A DNA stretch of 9,899 bases from Leptolyngbyaceae cyanobacterium SM1_3_5 (GCA_012031475.1 JAAUTJ010000124.1:1-9899); one strand, 5' to 3'; positions 1-6,736 are shown, numbered from the stretch's first letter. A program made the numbers and translations. The notes: a model not told the origin generated them from the sequence alone.

Positions 1-101
1 TCACTCATCCTAACGTTCTCAACGGTGCAACTTTGTACTGGAATCTACCGAATGCTTTATATGTTGAAGGTTATGGTATTGACAAATTTGCTCAAGGATG
101 A
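1..101 (+). CDS. C-terminal end of an unrecognised protein (5' truncated by the window)
   Basis: An open frame runs from base 3 to the TGA at 99-101 and encodes about 32 residues, ending in GYGIDKFAQG. I do not recognise the family. The tail is rich in aromatic residues and asparagine (motifs LYWNLPNALY and EGYGID). The DNA and its codons are more AT-rich than the genes that follow, for example tta, aat, gtt and tat. This differs from the GC-leaning, HIP1-rich neighbours and could mean different ancestry. The stop overlaps an ATG (ATGA, 98-101) that opens a 26-codon frame. Without the upstream part, a frameshifted end of a longer gene cannot be excluded. Confidence 0.4.
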   Translation, partial: THPNVLNGATLYWNLPNALYVEGYGIDKFAQG

Positions 102-178
102 TTGGGGTTTGCGTCGAGTATCATCAAAATAAAATCGGTTTAATTATTGATCAAGGAATTGAGCCAGATTACGTTTAA
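98..178 (+). CDS. possible 26-residue ORF overlapping the upstream stop, or out-of-frame tail of it
   Basis: An ATG at 98-100 overlaps the preceding TGA in an ATGA arrangement and opens a frame to the TAA at 176-178. The product would begin MIGVCVEYHQ and end GIEPDYV. ATGA overlaps are typical of translationally coupled pairs. Base composition matches the upstream fragment. Because one-base indels are frequent in this window, this frame may be the true C-terminus of the upstream protein and not a separate gene. No family is recognised. Confidence 0.15.
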   Translation: MIGVCVEYHQNKIGLIIDQGIEPDYV

Positions 179-206
179 GAAATCTTCAACGCAGCAGATG
201 CAGCAA

Positions 207-1133
207 ATGGTTATCCCCAGCTTTCGCTTCGGTAATCGGTCAGGCGCAGGCGGTGACACTACTCAGTCAGGCGATCGATCGCGCCCGAATTGCTCCGGCC
301 TATTTGTTTGCGGGCGTTCCCGGTGTCGGTCGCGGCTTGACGGCTCGGTGTTTTGCCGCTGCACTGCTGGGCGGAAACCGCACGATCGCTCGAATTGCTC
401 AGGGCAATCACCCCGATTTGCTGTGGGTCGAGCCGACCTATTTGCATCAGGGCAAGCGACTTTCGGCAACGGAAGCGGCTGAAATGAACTTGAAGCGCAA
501 AGCCGCGCCAATTATCAGAATCGAGCAAATTCGCGAAATTAGTGGGTTTTTGAGTCGTCCGCCTTTGGAGTCGGAGCGAGCGATCGTCGTGATCGAGCAG
601 GCGGAAACGATAGCCGAACCTGCTGCAAACGGCTTGCTAAAAACCTCGAAGAACCCGGACGGGCAACGATTATTTTGCTTGCCCCCAGTGTTGAGTCGCT
701 GTTGCCGACTTTGGTTTCGCGCTGTCAGATGATTCCGTTTGTGCGGCTCAGTCAGGAAGCGATCGCCCAAATCTTGCAGCGCAACGGCCAAGCAGAGCTT
801 CTACAGCTTCCCAGTGTGATGGCCTTAGCGCAGGGCAGCGTCAGCAGTGCGATCGAGGCGCATCAACAGCTTCAGCTTATTTCTGCCGAACTCCGAGAAG
901 AATTATTACAGCCGCCTCGATCGCCCCGTCAAGCGCTAGAATTAGCGCGGCAGGTGGCGCAGCTTGAACTCGAAACTCAGCTTTGGCTGATTGACTACCT
1001 TCAGCAGCACTATTGGCAGCAGACTGGGCGATCGAAACTGCTGCAAGCATTGGAAACGGCGCGGCGATCGCTTCAGGCGTTTGCTCAGGCGCGTCTGGTG
1101 TGGGAAGTGACGTTTCTGGCGATTACGGCCTGA
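207..1133 (+). CDS. holB: DNA polymerase III subunit delta' (clamp loader), two frameshifts as sequenced
   Basis: Delta' is part of the clamp loader that places the sliding clamp on DNA at the replication fork. The reading starts at ATG 207 (MVIP), continues one frame over from about 219 (FASVIGQ, then PAYLFAG), and returns to the first frame after about 645. The first shift fits one extra C in the CCCC run at 215-218. The second fits one missing C at 644-645, where GLLKT should continue LEEPG. Corrected length is 308 residues, normal for cyanobacterial HolB. Visible motifs are a P-loop-like GVPGVGRG with Arg in place of the usual Lys, the AANGLLKTLEEP block, and LVSRCQ, the SRC motif of clamp-loader subunits. 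An ATG at 198 is an alternative start; 207 matches the usual short N-terminus. The opposite-sign shifts cancel, which argues for sequencing error. No clear Shine-Dalgarno is seen. Confidence 0.9.
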
Positions 1134-1323
1134 TTCTCACCTGCGACGGGGATCAGCATCCTCCTTAAGGTAGATAAAGCCGATCGCAAAATTAAAGTAC
1201 AGTGCTTGGAAATCTGAGAGACTGGAGCGCGGGCAACGCTGGCTGAAGTTGGACGGCTGCTGCATCGATCGATTGTGATTCCGCTCCTTGACTGACTTTT
1301 GCAAAACTGAATACAAAGTTTAC

Positions 1324-1353
1324 GAAACCTGCTCACCACAGGTGAAAGGTTTC
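1324..1353. promoter_or_regulatory. nested inverted repeat (hairpin or operator) just upstream of a TATAAT box
   Basis: The outer arms GAAACCT (1324-1330) and AGGTTTC (1347-1353) pair perfectly. Inside them TCACC (1333-1337) and GGTGA (1341-1345) pair perfectly around the loop ACA. Only GC on one side and A on the other are unpaired, giving a 12-bp stem. It ends four bases before TATAAT at 1357. It could be an operator for a dimeric regulator at the DUF2949 promoter, or a transcript-end hairpin after holB, since the following bases are T-rich without a pure T run. Confidence 0.45.
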
Positions 1354-1356
1354 CTT

Positions 1357-1362
1357 TATAAT
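1357..1362 (+). promoter_or_regulatory. candidate -10 box (TATAAT) for the DUF2949 gene
   Basis: A perfect TATAAT lies 70 bases before the ATG at 1433. No good TTGACA-like -35 box sits 16-18 bases upstream; that position falls inside the nested hairpin. If this promoter is used, it may therefore depend on an activator or be blocked by a repressor bound to the dyad. Confidence 0.35.
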
Positions 1363-1432
1363 TACCCATAATATTTCTGAGAAAATATTGCGAAAACTTA
1401 ACAAACTGTATTAACTTCTCATCTAACTCAAA

Positions 1433-1624
1433 ATGGACACGGCAAAACAGACTGGTTTAATCAATTTTCTAAAAGAAGAGTTGGCGGTTCCCGCCTCCGC
1501 GATCGCGCTGGCTCTGCGGCACAACGAACCGGGGTCGAACCTGCTGCCGATGATTTTGTGGCAATACGGCCTGATCACGACCGAACAGCTCGATCGAATT
1601 TTTGATTGGATGGAGACGGCCTAG
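1433..1624 (+). CDS. DUF2949 family small protein
   Basis: This is a 63-residue protein with no signal peptide or membrane segment. It matches the cyanobacterial DUF2949 family as I remember it. It has an N-terminal helical stretch (LINFLKEELAVP), then a central ALRHNEP, then the conserved block LLPMILWQYGLITTEQL and a tail ending LDRIFDWMETA. The function is unknown. The start is the first ATG in frame, directly after an AT-rich leader without a Shine-Dalgarno. It lies 191 bases before ftsH on the same strand, with no obvious terminator between, so read-through into ftsH is possible. The frame is intact. Confidence 0.85.
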   Translation: MDTAKQTGLINFLKEELAVPASAIALALRHNEPGSNLLPMILWQYGLITTEQLDRIFDWMETA

Positions 1625-1669
1625 CATCTCCAAGCCGCGATCGCTGTCAAGCCGGATACAGGTGCGGCT

Positions 1670-1811
1670 ATTACGCTCTTGAAAGCCGCCCTGAGAACAA
1701 AAAGTTAACTAAACTTAAAAAAGCGAAGAGCGTATTAAAGACAGTACATCTGCGCTGCTGGTTGCGATCGCGTGTGTCGATCGCGCTTCCGGCGTTCTCA
1801 AGGAGCGTAAT
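1670..1811 (+). promoter_or_regulatory. ftsH leader with two mutually exclusive pairings, one covering the ribosome binding site
   Basis: ATTACGCTCTT (1670-1680) can form a 9-bp duplex with AAGAGCGTA (1726-1734). It can instead form a 9-bp duplex with GAGCGTAAT (1803-1811), which includes half of the ftsH Shine-Dalgarno AAGGAG (1800-1805). A local hairpin made of two HIP1-like arms, GCGATCG (1764-1770) and CGATCGC (1778-1784), lies between. The pairings are seen directly; regulation of translation is inference. A TATTAA box at 1733-1738 could start a shorter transcript lacking the left arm, which would abolish the switch. Confidence 0.3.
1800..1805 (+). promoter_or_regulatory. ribosome binding site of ftsH
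   Basis: AAGGAG lies 10 bases before ATG 1816. It supports 1816 as the true start and not the GTG at 1950, which merely opens the downstream frame after a frameshift. Confidence 0.7.
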
Positions 1812-1815
1812 CGCC

Positions 1816-3709
1816 ATGCCTATTAAAGACAAGCCCCAGCCGCCTCGATCGCGGCAAATCGGCAACATTTTGATTCTGTTGTCAACGATATTTTTTAGTT
1901 GTAAAACCTGGGTATTTTCCCCAGCCTGTTTGCGCCCCGCACTCCCCAAGTGCCCTACAGCCTGTTTATTCATCAGGTGGAAGAGGGTCAAGTTTCGCGA
2001 GTTTCGGTTGGACAAAACGAAATTCGCTATCAGCTTGGTGACGAGATTGCCGCTGAAGATGGTCAACCCGGCCAAATTCTGGCAACCACGCCGATTTTTG
2101 ACCTGGAACTGCCCAAACTGCTCGAAGCGAAAGGCGTTGAATTCGCCGCTGCCCCGCCTGCTCGCAACGCCTGGGTCGGCAGTGTTTTAAGCTGGGTCGT
2201 GCCGCCGCTGATTTTTGTGGCGATTTGGCAGTTCTTCCTTAACCGGAGCGGTGGTGGTCCGCAGGGGGCACTGTCGATCGGCAAAAGCCGCGCCAAAGTT
2301 TACGTTGAAGGCGAATCGGACAAGATCACGTTTGCCGATGTCGCGGGTGTGGAAGAAGCCAAGACCGAACTGGTCGAGATCGTAGACTTCCTCAAAACGC
2401 CGAAGCGTTTCACGCAAATTGGCGCTCGCATTCCCAAAGGCGTCCTTCTGGTTGGACCTCCGGGAACGGGTAAAACCCTCTTGGCAAAAGCCGTTGCAGG
2501 CGAGGCGGGCGTTCCGTTCTTCAGCATCTCCGGTTCTGAATTTGTCGAACTGTTCGTCGGTGTGGGTTCATCCCGCGTCCGTGACTTGTTCGAGCAGGCC
2601 AAAAAGCAAGCGCCCTGCATCGTGTTTATCGATGAGTTGGACGCGATCGGCAAATCCCGCAACAGCGGCGGCTTCTATGGCGGCAACGACGAGCGCGAAC
2701 AAACGCTAAACCAACTGCTGACCGAGATGGACGGCTTTGCCGCAGGCGATGCGACTGTAATCGTGCTGGCCGCAACCAACCGCCCCGAAACGCTTGACCC
2801 TGCGCTTTTGCGTCCCGGTCGCTTTGATAGACAAGTGCTGGTCGATCGCCCCGACTTGAGCGGTCGTGAAGCGATCCTCAAACATCCACTCGCGTCAGGT
2901 CAAACTTGGCTCAGACGTGGATTTGCGGCAGATTGCTACACGAACTCCTGGATTTGCTGGAGCCGACCTTGCCAATTTGGTGAACGAAGCTGCACTGCTG
3001 GCCGCTCGCAACAATCGCGAAGCCGTTGCCCAAGCCGACTTTGCCGAAGCGATCGAGCGCGTCGTGGCTGGACTGGAAAAGAAAAGCCGCGTCCTCAACG
3101 AAAAAGAAAAGAAAATCGTTGCCTATCACGAAGTCGGCCACGCCCTCGTTGGCGCACTGATGCCTGGAAGCGGTCGGGTCGAAAAGATTTCGATTATTCC
3201 GCGCGGCATGGCGGCTTTGGGCTACACGCTGCAACTGCCGACTGAAGATCGATTTTTGATGAGTGAAACCGAACTGCGCGAACAGATTGCCACGATGTTG
3301 GGCGGTCGATCGGCGGAAGAAATCATCTTCAACAGCATCACGACCGGAGCCTCCAACGACCTCCAGCGGGCGACCGACTTGGCCGAACGCAATGGTGACG
3401 ATGTACGGCATGAGCAAGGTGCTTGGCCCCTTGGCCTATCAGCAGGGTCAGCAGTCGTTCCTCGGTGCCGAACCGATGAATCCGCGCCGGATGGTCAGCG
3501 CTCAAACGGCAGAAGCGATCGATCAAGAAGTCAAGGCGATCGTGGAAGAGGCTCACCAATACGCGCTGGACATCCTGACGCAAAACCGCGATTTGCTCGA
3601 ATCGATTACGCAAAAGCTGCTGGAAACGGAAGTAATCGAAGGCGAAACGCTGCATGAAATGCTGGCTCAGGTGAAAGCCCCAGAGCGATCGCCCGTCACG
3701 GTCGGCTAG
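1816..3709 (+). CDS. ftsH: ATP-dependent zinc metalloprotease FtsH, frameshifted as sequenced
   Basis: FtsH is a membrane-anchored AAA+ hexamer that extracts and degrades damaged or unassembled membrane proteins; in cyanobacteria some paralogues drive photosystem II repair. The protein starts MPIKDKPQPP. A first hydrophobic segment follows at about residues 15-35, then a short extracytoplasmic domain, then a second membrane segment (LSWVVPPLIFVAIW). The AAA+ module has Walker A GPPGTGKT, the pore motif FVG in ELFVGVG, Walker B IVFIDELDAIG and an SRH ending LRPGRFDRQ. The zinc site is HEVGH (3127-3141) plus the Asp of TGASNDLQRATD. Frame changes are needed within 1891-1907, at about 2883 (one extra base, restoring LKIHSRQVKLG) and at about 3389 (one extra base, restoring MVTMYGMSKV). 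Corrected length is about 630 residues, normal. It resembles Synechocystis FtsH1/FtsH4 more than FtsH2, from memory only. All catalytic residues survive. Confidence 0.95.
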
Positions 3710-3831
3710 TCGATCGAATTTGAATCACTCCTGTCCCCGATCGCCTTGTTTCCAAACGGCACAGCGCGATGCGGGATTTTTGCGATCAGAAATGAGGTAA
3801 ACTTTTATTAACAAAATTCTCATCAACCGCA
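3710..3831 (+). promoter_or_regulatory. leader and promoter region of the HHL1-like gene
   Basis: This 122-base gap has no clear terminator for ftsH. Its right end is AT-rich and contains TTAACAAA (3808-3815) followed by TTCTCATC (3817-3824), seven bases before the ATG. The same two octamers, in the same order, precede the DUF2949 gene (1398-1405 and 1416-1423, nine bases before its ATG). AAACTT precedes both copies. No Shine-Dalgarno is present in either leader. This could be a shared promoter or leader element. Confidence 0.3.
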
Positions 3832-4248
3832 ATGACCAAGAGCCTCGGATTTGGAAAAACCCAGCCCGCGCCCAAACCGTCGAAACGTGCCGTCGAACGG
3901 GCCGAAACCGTCAAGCAGTACGACAAGATGAAGTCTGACGGCATTCCTGATTTTGAAGTTTACATTCGCATCCAGGGCAAAAAAGCCTGGTATCCGGTTG
4001 GGTCGCTGGCCGTGAAGCGATCGGATCAGATCAACCGCGCCATCTTCGACAGCCAAGAGCAACTTTTGCAGGGCGCATTCCGCCTCTTCCCCGTCCTGCG
4101 GAAAAACCAAAACCAGCTTGAATACGGCTATCGGCTGAAAGAATTCAAAGACGAACCGATTCAGCTTGCCGTCAAGCCGGAAACTTCTTTGCCAGGGGCG
4201 ATCGCGTCTCTACGCAGCCGCGCTGCTAATTTGTTTAAGCGCGGCTAA
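3832..4248 (+). CDS. HHL1-like protein (cyanobacterial relative of plant HYPERSENSITIVE TO HIGH LIGHT 1)
   Basis: This is a 138-residue, basic, soluble-looking protein. The N-terminus is rich in Lys, Pro and Thr (MTKSLGFGKTQPAP). The conserved core runs VKQYDKMKSDGIPDFEVYIR, then KAWYPVGSLAVKRSDQI, then QLLQGAFRLFPVL and EYGYRLKEF. This pattern is what I know from HHL1-like proteins of cyanobacteria and chloroplasts. In Arabidopsis HHL1 is a thylakoid protein that protects photosystem II under strong light; the role in cyanobacteria is inferred. The frame is intact and ATG 3832 is the natural start. It lies downstream of ftsH on the same strand and is convergent with the LysR gene, separated by a hairpin. 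Confidence 0.85.
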   Translation: MTKSLGFGKTQPAPKPSKRAVERAETVKQYDKMKSDGIPDFEVYIRIQGKKAWYPVGSLAVKRSDQINRAIFDSQEQLLQGAFRLFPVLRKNQNQLEYGYRLKEFKDEPIQLAVKPETSLPGAIASLRSRAANLFKRG

Positions 4249-4256
4249 TTTAGCGA

Positions 4257-4293
4257 TTTCCTCGGTTCTTCGCGATCGGAGAACTGAGGGAAA
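4257..4293. terminator. hairpin between convergent genes, probable bidirectional transcription end
   Basis: The left arm (4257-4269) begins TTTCC and ends GTTCT. The right arm (4280-4293) begins AGAAC and ends GGGAAA. They pair over about 13 positions with one G-T wobble and one bulged G. The loop (4270-4279) contains CGATCG. The hairpin lies in the 62-base gap between the stop of the HHL1-like gene and the stop of the LysR gene. There is no strong T tract on either side, so termination is inferred from position and stem strength. Confidence 0.5.
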
Positions 4294-4310
4294 GTAGCTG
4301 CCCAAATTGT

Positions 4311-5233
4311 CTACATCGAATGACTCAGGGCGGCGAGGGCAGAGACGCGATCGCTGTGCTTGATCAAATTCAACAGCGCATAGACCGCAGGCGACAGCAG
4401 CGCATCGGCAACCGTTGCCACCTGATGCGCGATAAAACGGTTCCGGTAATGTGTAGACGCGAGCCTCGATCGGCAGCGGAGCGGCGGCAAGTCGAGCAAT
4501 AATCGTTGCGCCCAAGCCCTGCATCACCATACCGACGATCGCAGAATCTTCATTAATTCGATAGGTCGGCATCAAATTTTGTCCGACGCGAATCAGGTGG
4601 TTGCGAATCAGTAGCGAGCAGTAGTCATCTTCGGGCGGAAAGATCAGCGGAAAACGGGCGATCGCCTCCCAGGTCAGCGGCTCCTCCACTTCGGCATCCG
4701 GCGGCAGCAAAACAACATATTCATCGCGCAGCAGTTCCCACACTTCAAACTCACCACTGGCCGGAATGCAGGTAAAGCCAATATCCGCACGGCCTTGACG
4801 CAACGCTTGCTCGACGCCATCATTGCCGCGAAAGTGATCGATCGACACCGAGATCTGCGGGTAAGTTTGCCGAAAGCGGGCAATCATTTCTGGCAAAATA
4901 TGCGTCCCGATGCTGCGAAACGTGGCGACGCGCACCTGTCCGCCTTCCAGTCCGCGCACGAGCCGCGCCTCTTTGCCGATCGCCGCCAAAACCTGCAACA
5001 TCTGCCGCGCATGAGGCAAAATCTGCTCGCCTGCGGGAGTCAGCATGGCACCATGTCGTCCGCGCGACAGCAAAACGATTCCCAACTGGTCTTCCAGAGT
5101 GGCGATCGCGTGGCTGATTGCCGACTGCGACACGCCAAGCTGCAATCCCGCTTCGCCAAAGTTGCCGCATTCCGCCACCGCAACAAAACGCCCGCACCTG
5201 CGACAGCTTGACCTGATCAAGTCTTCGATCCAT
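4311..5233 (-). CDS. LysR-type transcriptional regulator, two frameshifts as sequenced
   Basis: This is a DNA-binding regulator with an N-terminal winged helix-turn-helix and a C-terminal effector-binding domain. It starts at ATG 5231-5233 (MDRRLDQVKLSQVRAF), with GGAGG eight bases upstream (CCTCC at 5242-5246 on +). The helix-turn-helix covers about residues 10-70 (FGEAGLQLGVSQSAISHAI, then TLEDQLGIVLLSRG). The effector domain starts at GGQVRVATFRSIGTHILPEM. One extra base in the A run 5185-5188 breaks the frame after VRAF. Another extra base near 4424-4432 breaks it after PEPFYR, and the true C-terminus continues VATVADALLSPAVYALLNL and ends ALSHSM at 4311. Corrected length is 306 residues, normal. 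The effector and targets are unknown. The divergent 5381 gene and the regulator itself are likely targets by LysR custom. Confidence 0.9.
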
Positions 5234-5331
5234 CCGCCTTTCCTCCGCTTGCCTTTATTGTGCCCGGAAGGGGCGATCGCTGCATGAAGAAAATCTATCG
5301 ATGCGATTCATCCCGGCTTTGATTCTCGATC

Positions 5332-5354
5332 GCGAACTTCGTACAGTCGTTCGC
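5332..5354. promoter_or_regulatory. candidate LysR-type operator between divergent genes
   Basis: GCGAAC (5332-5337) and GTTCGC (5349-5354) form a perfect 6-bp dyad with an 11-base spacer, 26 bases before the ATG at 5381. LysR-type proteins classically bind interrupted dyads with an 11-base core (T-N11-A). Here the bases flanking the core are C and G, so the match is in geometry only. It sits in the 147-base divergent region shared with the LysR gene. Confidence 0.3.
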
Positions 5355-5380
5355 AAAGGGAATTCACCGGAGGCAGAAAA

Positions 5381-5638
5381 ATGGAAAGCTCAAATGTCGA
5401 TCTCTCAGCAGTCGATCTCTCAGCAGAATTCGTTCGCGTCAAGCAGCAGCGTAACCGCCGCGATCGCCAGCAGATTGGGCGATCGATCCTCGCATTTTTG
5501 GCTGGGAATTCTGAGCCGAAAATCGATCGCGTTGATGCTGACAACTGGCGCGTTTTCGATCCGGTAAGCCGCCAAACGCTGCACTTTTCGAGCGAACAAG
5601 AAGTGCGAATTTGGCTGGAGCAGCGCTACAGTTTCTAG
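5381..5638 (+). CDS. small hypothetical protein, 85 residues
   Basis: I do not recognise a family. The start at ATG 5381 is supported by GGAGG (5369-5373) seven bases upstream. The protein is hydrophilic and charged, with no membrane segment. It has an acidic N-terminus carrying a five-residue repeat (VDLSAVDLSA), a basic middle (VKQQRNRRDRQQIGR), then SILAFLAG. The C-terminal part contains DNWRVFDPVSRQTLHF and EVRIWLEQRY. It is divergent from the LysR gene, with a candidate operator in between, so LysR control is plausible. It ends 24 bases before a strong bidirectional terminator. The frame is intact and the start signal is good, so I take it as real. Confidence 0.78.
   Translation: MESSNVDLSAVDLSAEFVRVKQQRNRRDRQQIGRSILAFLAGNSEPKIDRVDADNWRVFDPVSRQTLHFSSEQEVRIWLEQRYSF
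5396..5425 (+). repeat. perfect 15-bp tandem duplication inside the small gene
   Basis: GTCGATCTCTCAGCA is present twice, at 5396-5410 and 5411-5425, with no mismatch. It keeps the frame and encodes VDLSA twice. Perfect identity suggests a recent slippage event or an assembly artefact. Confidence 0.9.
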
Positions 5639-5662
5639 CAATTTGGAGTCAGAGTCGAAACA

Positions 5663-5692
5663 AAAAACAGGAAGCGATCGCCTCCTGTTTTT
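5663..5692. terminator. bidirectional intrinsic terminator with HIP1 in the loop
   Basis: AAAAACAGGA (5663-5672) pairs perfectly with TCCTGTTTTT (5683-5692). The run of T on the + strand and the run of A on the other side make it an intrinsic terminator for both strands. The ten-base loop (5673-5682) contains the complete HIP1 octamer GCGATCGC, itself a palindrome that can extend the stem. It lies between the stops of the convergent 5381 gene and the VKOR-thioredoxin gene. Confidence 0.85.
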
Positions 5693-5721
5693 AGTGAATT
5701 TGGAATTTGATCAACTTTGAG

Positions 5722-6672
5722 CTAGTTTCTAAAGCTGCGCGATCCCGTGTAGCCCGATGCTTCGGCAAGCTGTTCCAGCGATTGCGTTCCGTTGTAGAAC
5801 TTGCCGTTAATTTCCCAAGTGGGATATCCGGTAACTTGCTCTGATTTTTCCTGACAAAGTGCCGTTTGCGAATTTTGACCTGCCGGATCGCACTCAACAA
5901 CAGGAAGATTTTGAGTCGCTTGCCGTCCAAAAAGCTGCTTTTGATCGTGGCAGTGCGGACACCAGTAGGCGGAATACATCTTTGCGCCGATCGACTTGAG
6001 ATGATCTGCCAGGGCGATTTCTGCCTCTCCCGAAACGGTCGTCACAGGCGGGCCAACTTCTCCCGGTGTGCTGACGATCGGCGCTTCACCCGGATTCGGA
6101 ACGCCCGCGTAAACGCCCAGCGTTCCCACTAATGTCACCATTGCCACAACCACGCCGTCATCAGCAGTTGCCCGACATCATCCCAAGCGCGGCCAATCAG
6201 CGTCAGCACAACAGGCAGGTGGCAAAACGGCGGACGCGATGCAATAGTAGCAAACGCCCGTCGCGCCATAGACGGCAATGAACTTCGAGGCCATGATGTA
6301 CATCAAATAGCCGCTGAAGATCAGCATGGCCGTTGTGCTAACAAACAGCAAGAACCAGGTCGTGGATTCTACTTGGGTGCGCTGCTGCTTGTTGCGATCG
6401 GGATTGATCAGCAAGGGAACCAAGGCAAAGGCGGCAACGGCAAGATAGGCCAGCAGGCCAAACACCGAGAGCGGAATCGCGCCGATGTATGCGTACGAGC
6501 TACCCAGAACCTTTTCGCAGCTACCCCCTGCGGGGCAAACGGTTTCGCTGCCAAAGAGACGAGTGAAGGTGATGTAGCCCGTGTTCACCGCACCGAGCAG
6601 GGCGATCGCCCCAATCAGCGGACGCGACCAGCGATGAATCCAAGAAGTAGGTTGGCTGCGGCGACGACTCAT
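5722..6672 (-). CDS. VKOR-thioredoxin fusion protein (LTO1-type disulfide-forming oxidase), disrupted as sequenced
   Basis: These membrane proteins make disulfide bonds in exported and lumenal proteins; plant LTO1 is needed for photosystem II assembly. The start at ATG 6670-6672 gives MSRRRSQPTS. The VKOR part has several membrane segments, loop cysteines at about C46 and C52 (ETVCPAGGSCEKV) and the quinone-site CYYC at about C141-C144. After a Pro-rich linker, the thioredoxin-like part has CPHC at about C239-C242 (YSAYWCPHCHDQ) and a second pair near C262 and C274. As sequenced there is a TGA at 6178-6180 and 23 codons of non-family sequence. Three missing bases, at about 6223, 6210 and 6155, restore a hydrophobic last helix (LTLIGRAWDDVGQLLMTG) and a 317-residue protein. 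It follows btpA by 64 bases on the same strand. Confidence 0.92.
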
Positions 6673-6717
6673 AACTTTTCGCTGTAGATTTCTTTCGTCA
6701 ACACAATATCAGTCAGC

Positions 6718-6730
6718 GGCAAAGCTTGCC
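6718..6730. promoter_or_regulatory. GGCAA/TTGCC dyad upstream of the VKOR-thioredoxin gene
   Basis: GGCAA (6718-6722) and TTGCC (6726-6730) flank AGC, 46-58 bases before the VKOR start. A similar dyad, with GCGGCAAA in common, lies 37-51 bases before btpA. It is a candidate operator for a regulator shared by the two genes, or a small hairpin after btpA. Confidence 0.22.
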
Positions 6731-6736
6731 ACCAAC

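Larger units (their letters stand above)
1134..1432. other. 299-base intergenic region holding the DUF2949 promoter region
   Basis: No convincing gene lies here. The first half is GC-rich and featureless to my eye. The second half turns AT-rich and carries a nested hairpin (1324-1353), a TATAAT box (1357-1362) and an AT-rich leader up to the next ATG. No tRNA-like fold or T-loop sequence was seen. Confidence 0.5.

Noticed and set aside
1950..3245. Treating ftsH as three separate overlapping genes, with a GTG start at 1950
   Set aside because: The pieces are consecutive parts of one FtsH protein in different frames; the true start at 1816 has a Shine-Dalgarno, and the first membrane segment is upstream of 1950.
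2300..3417. Long antisense open frames across ftsH, holB and rimO
   Set aside because: They are shadows of GC-leaning coding sequence; their translations are low-complexity Ser/Arg/Ala-rich and resemble no protein family.
4311..4499. A separate 62-residue gene on the minus strand
   Set aside because: Its last 40 or so residues are the expected C-terminus of the LysR regulator after a one-base shift; it has no start signal of its own.
5396..5425. Tandem repeat as a regulatory iteron
   Set aside because: It lies within the coding part of the small gene, keeps the frame and has only two copies.
6178..6180. TGA as selenocysteine or read-through codon in the VKOR gene
   Set aside because: The surrounding codons do not match the family in that frame, while shifted frames do; no selenocysteine insertion element is recognisable.
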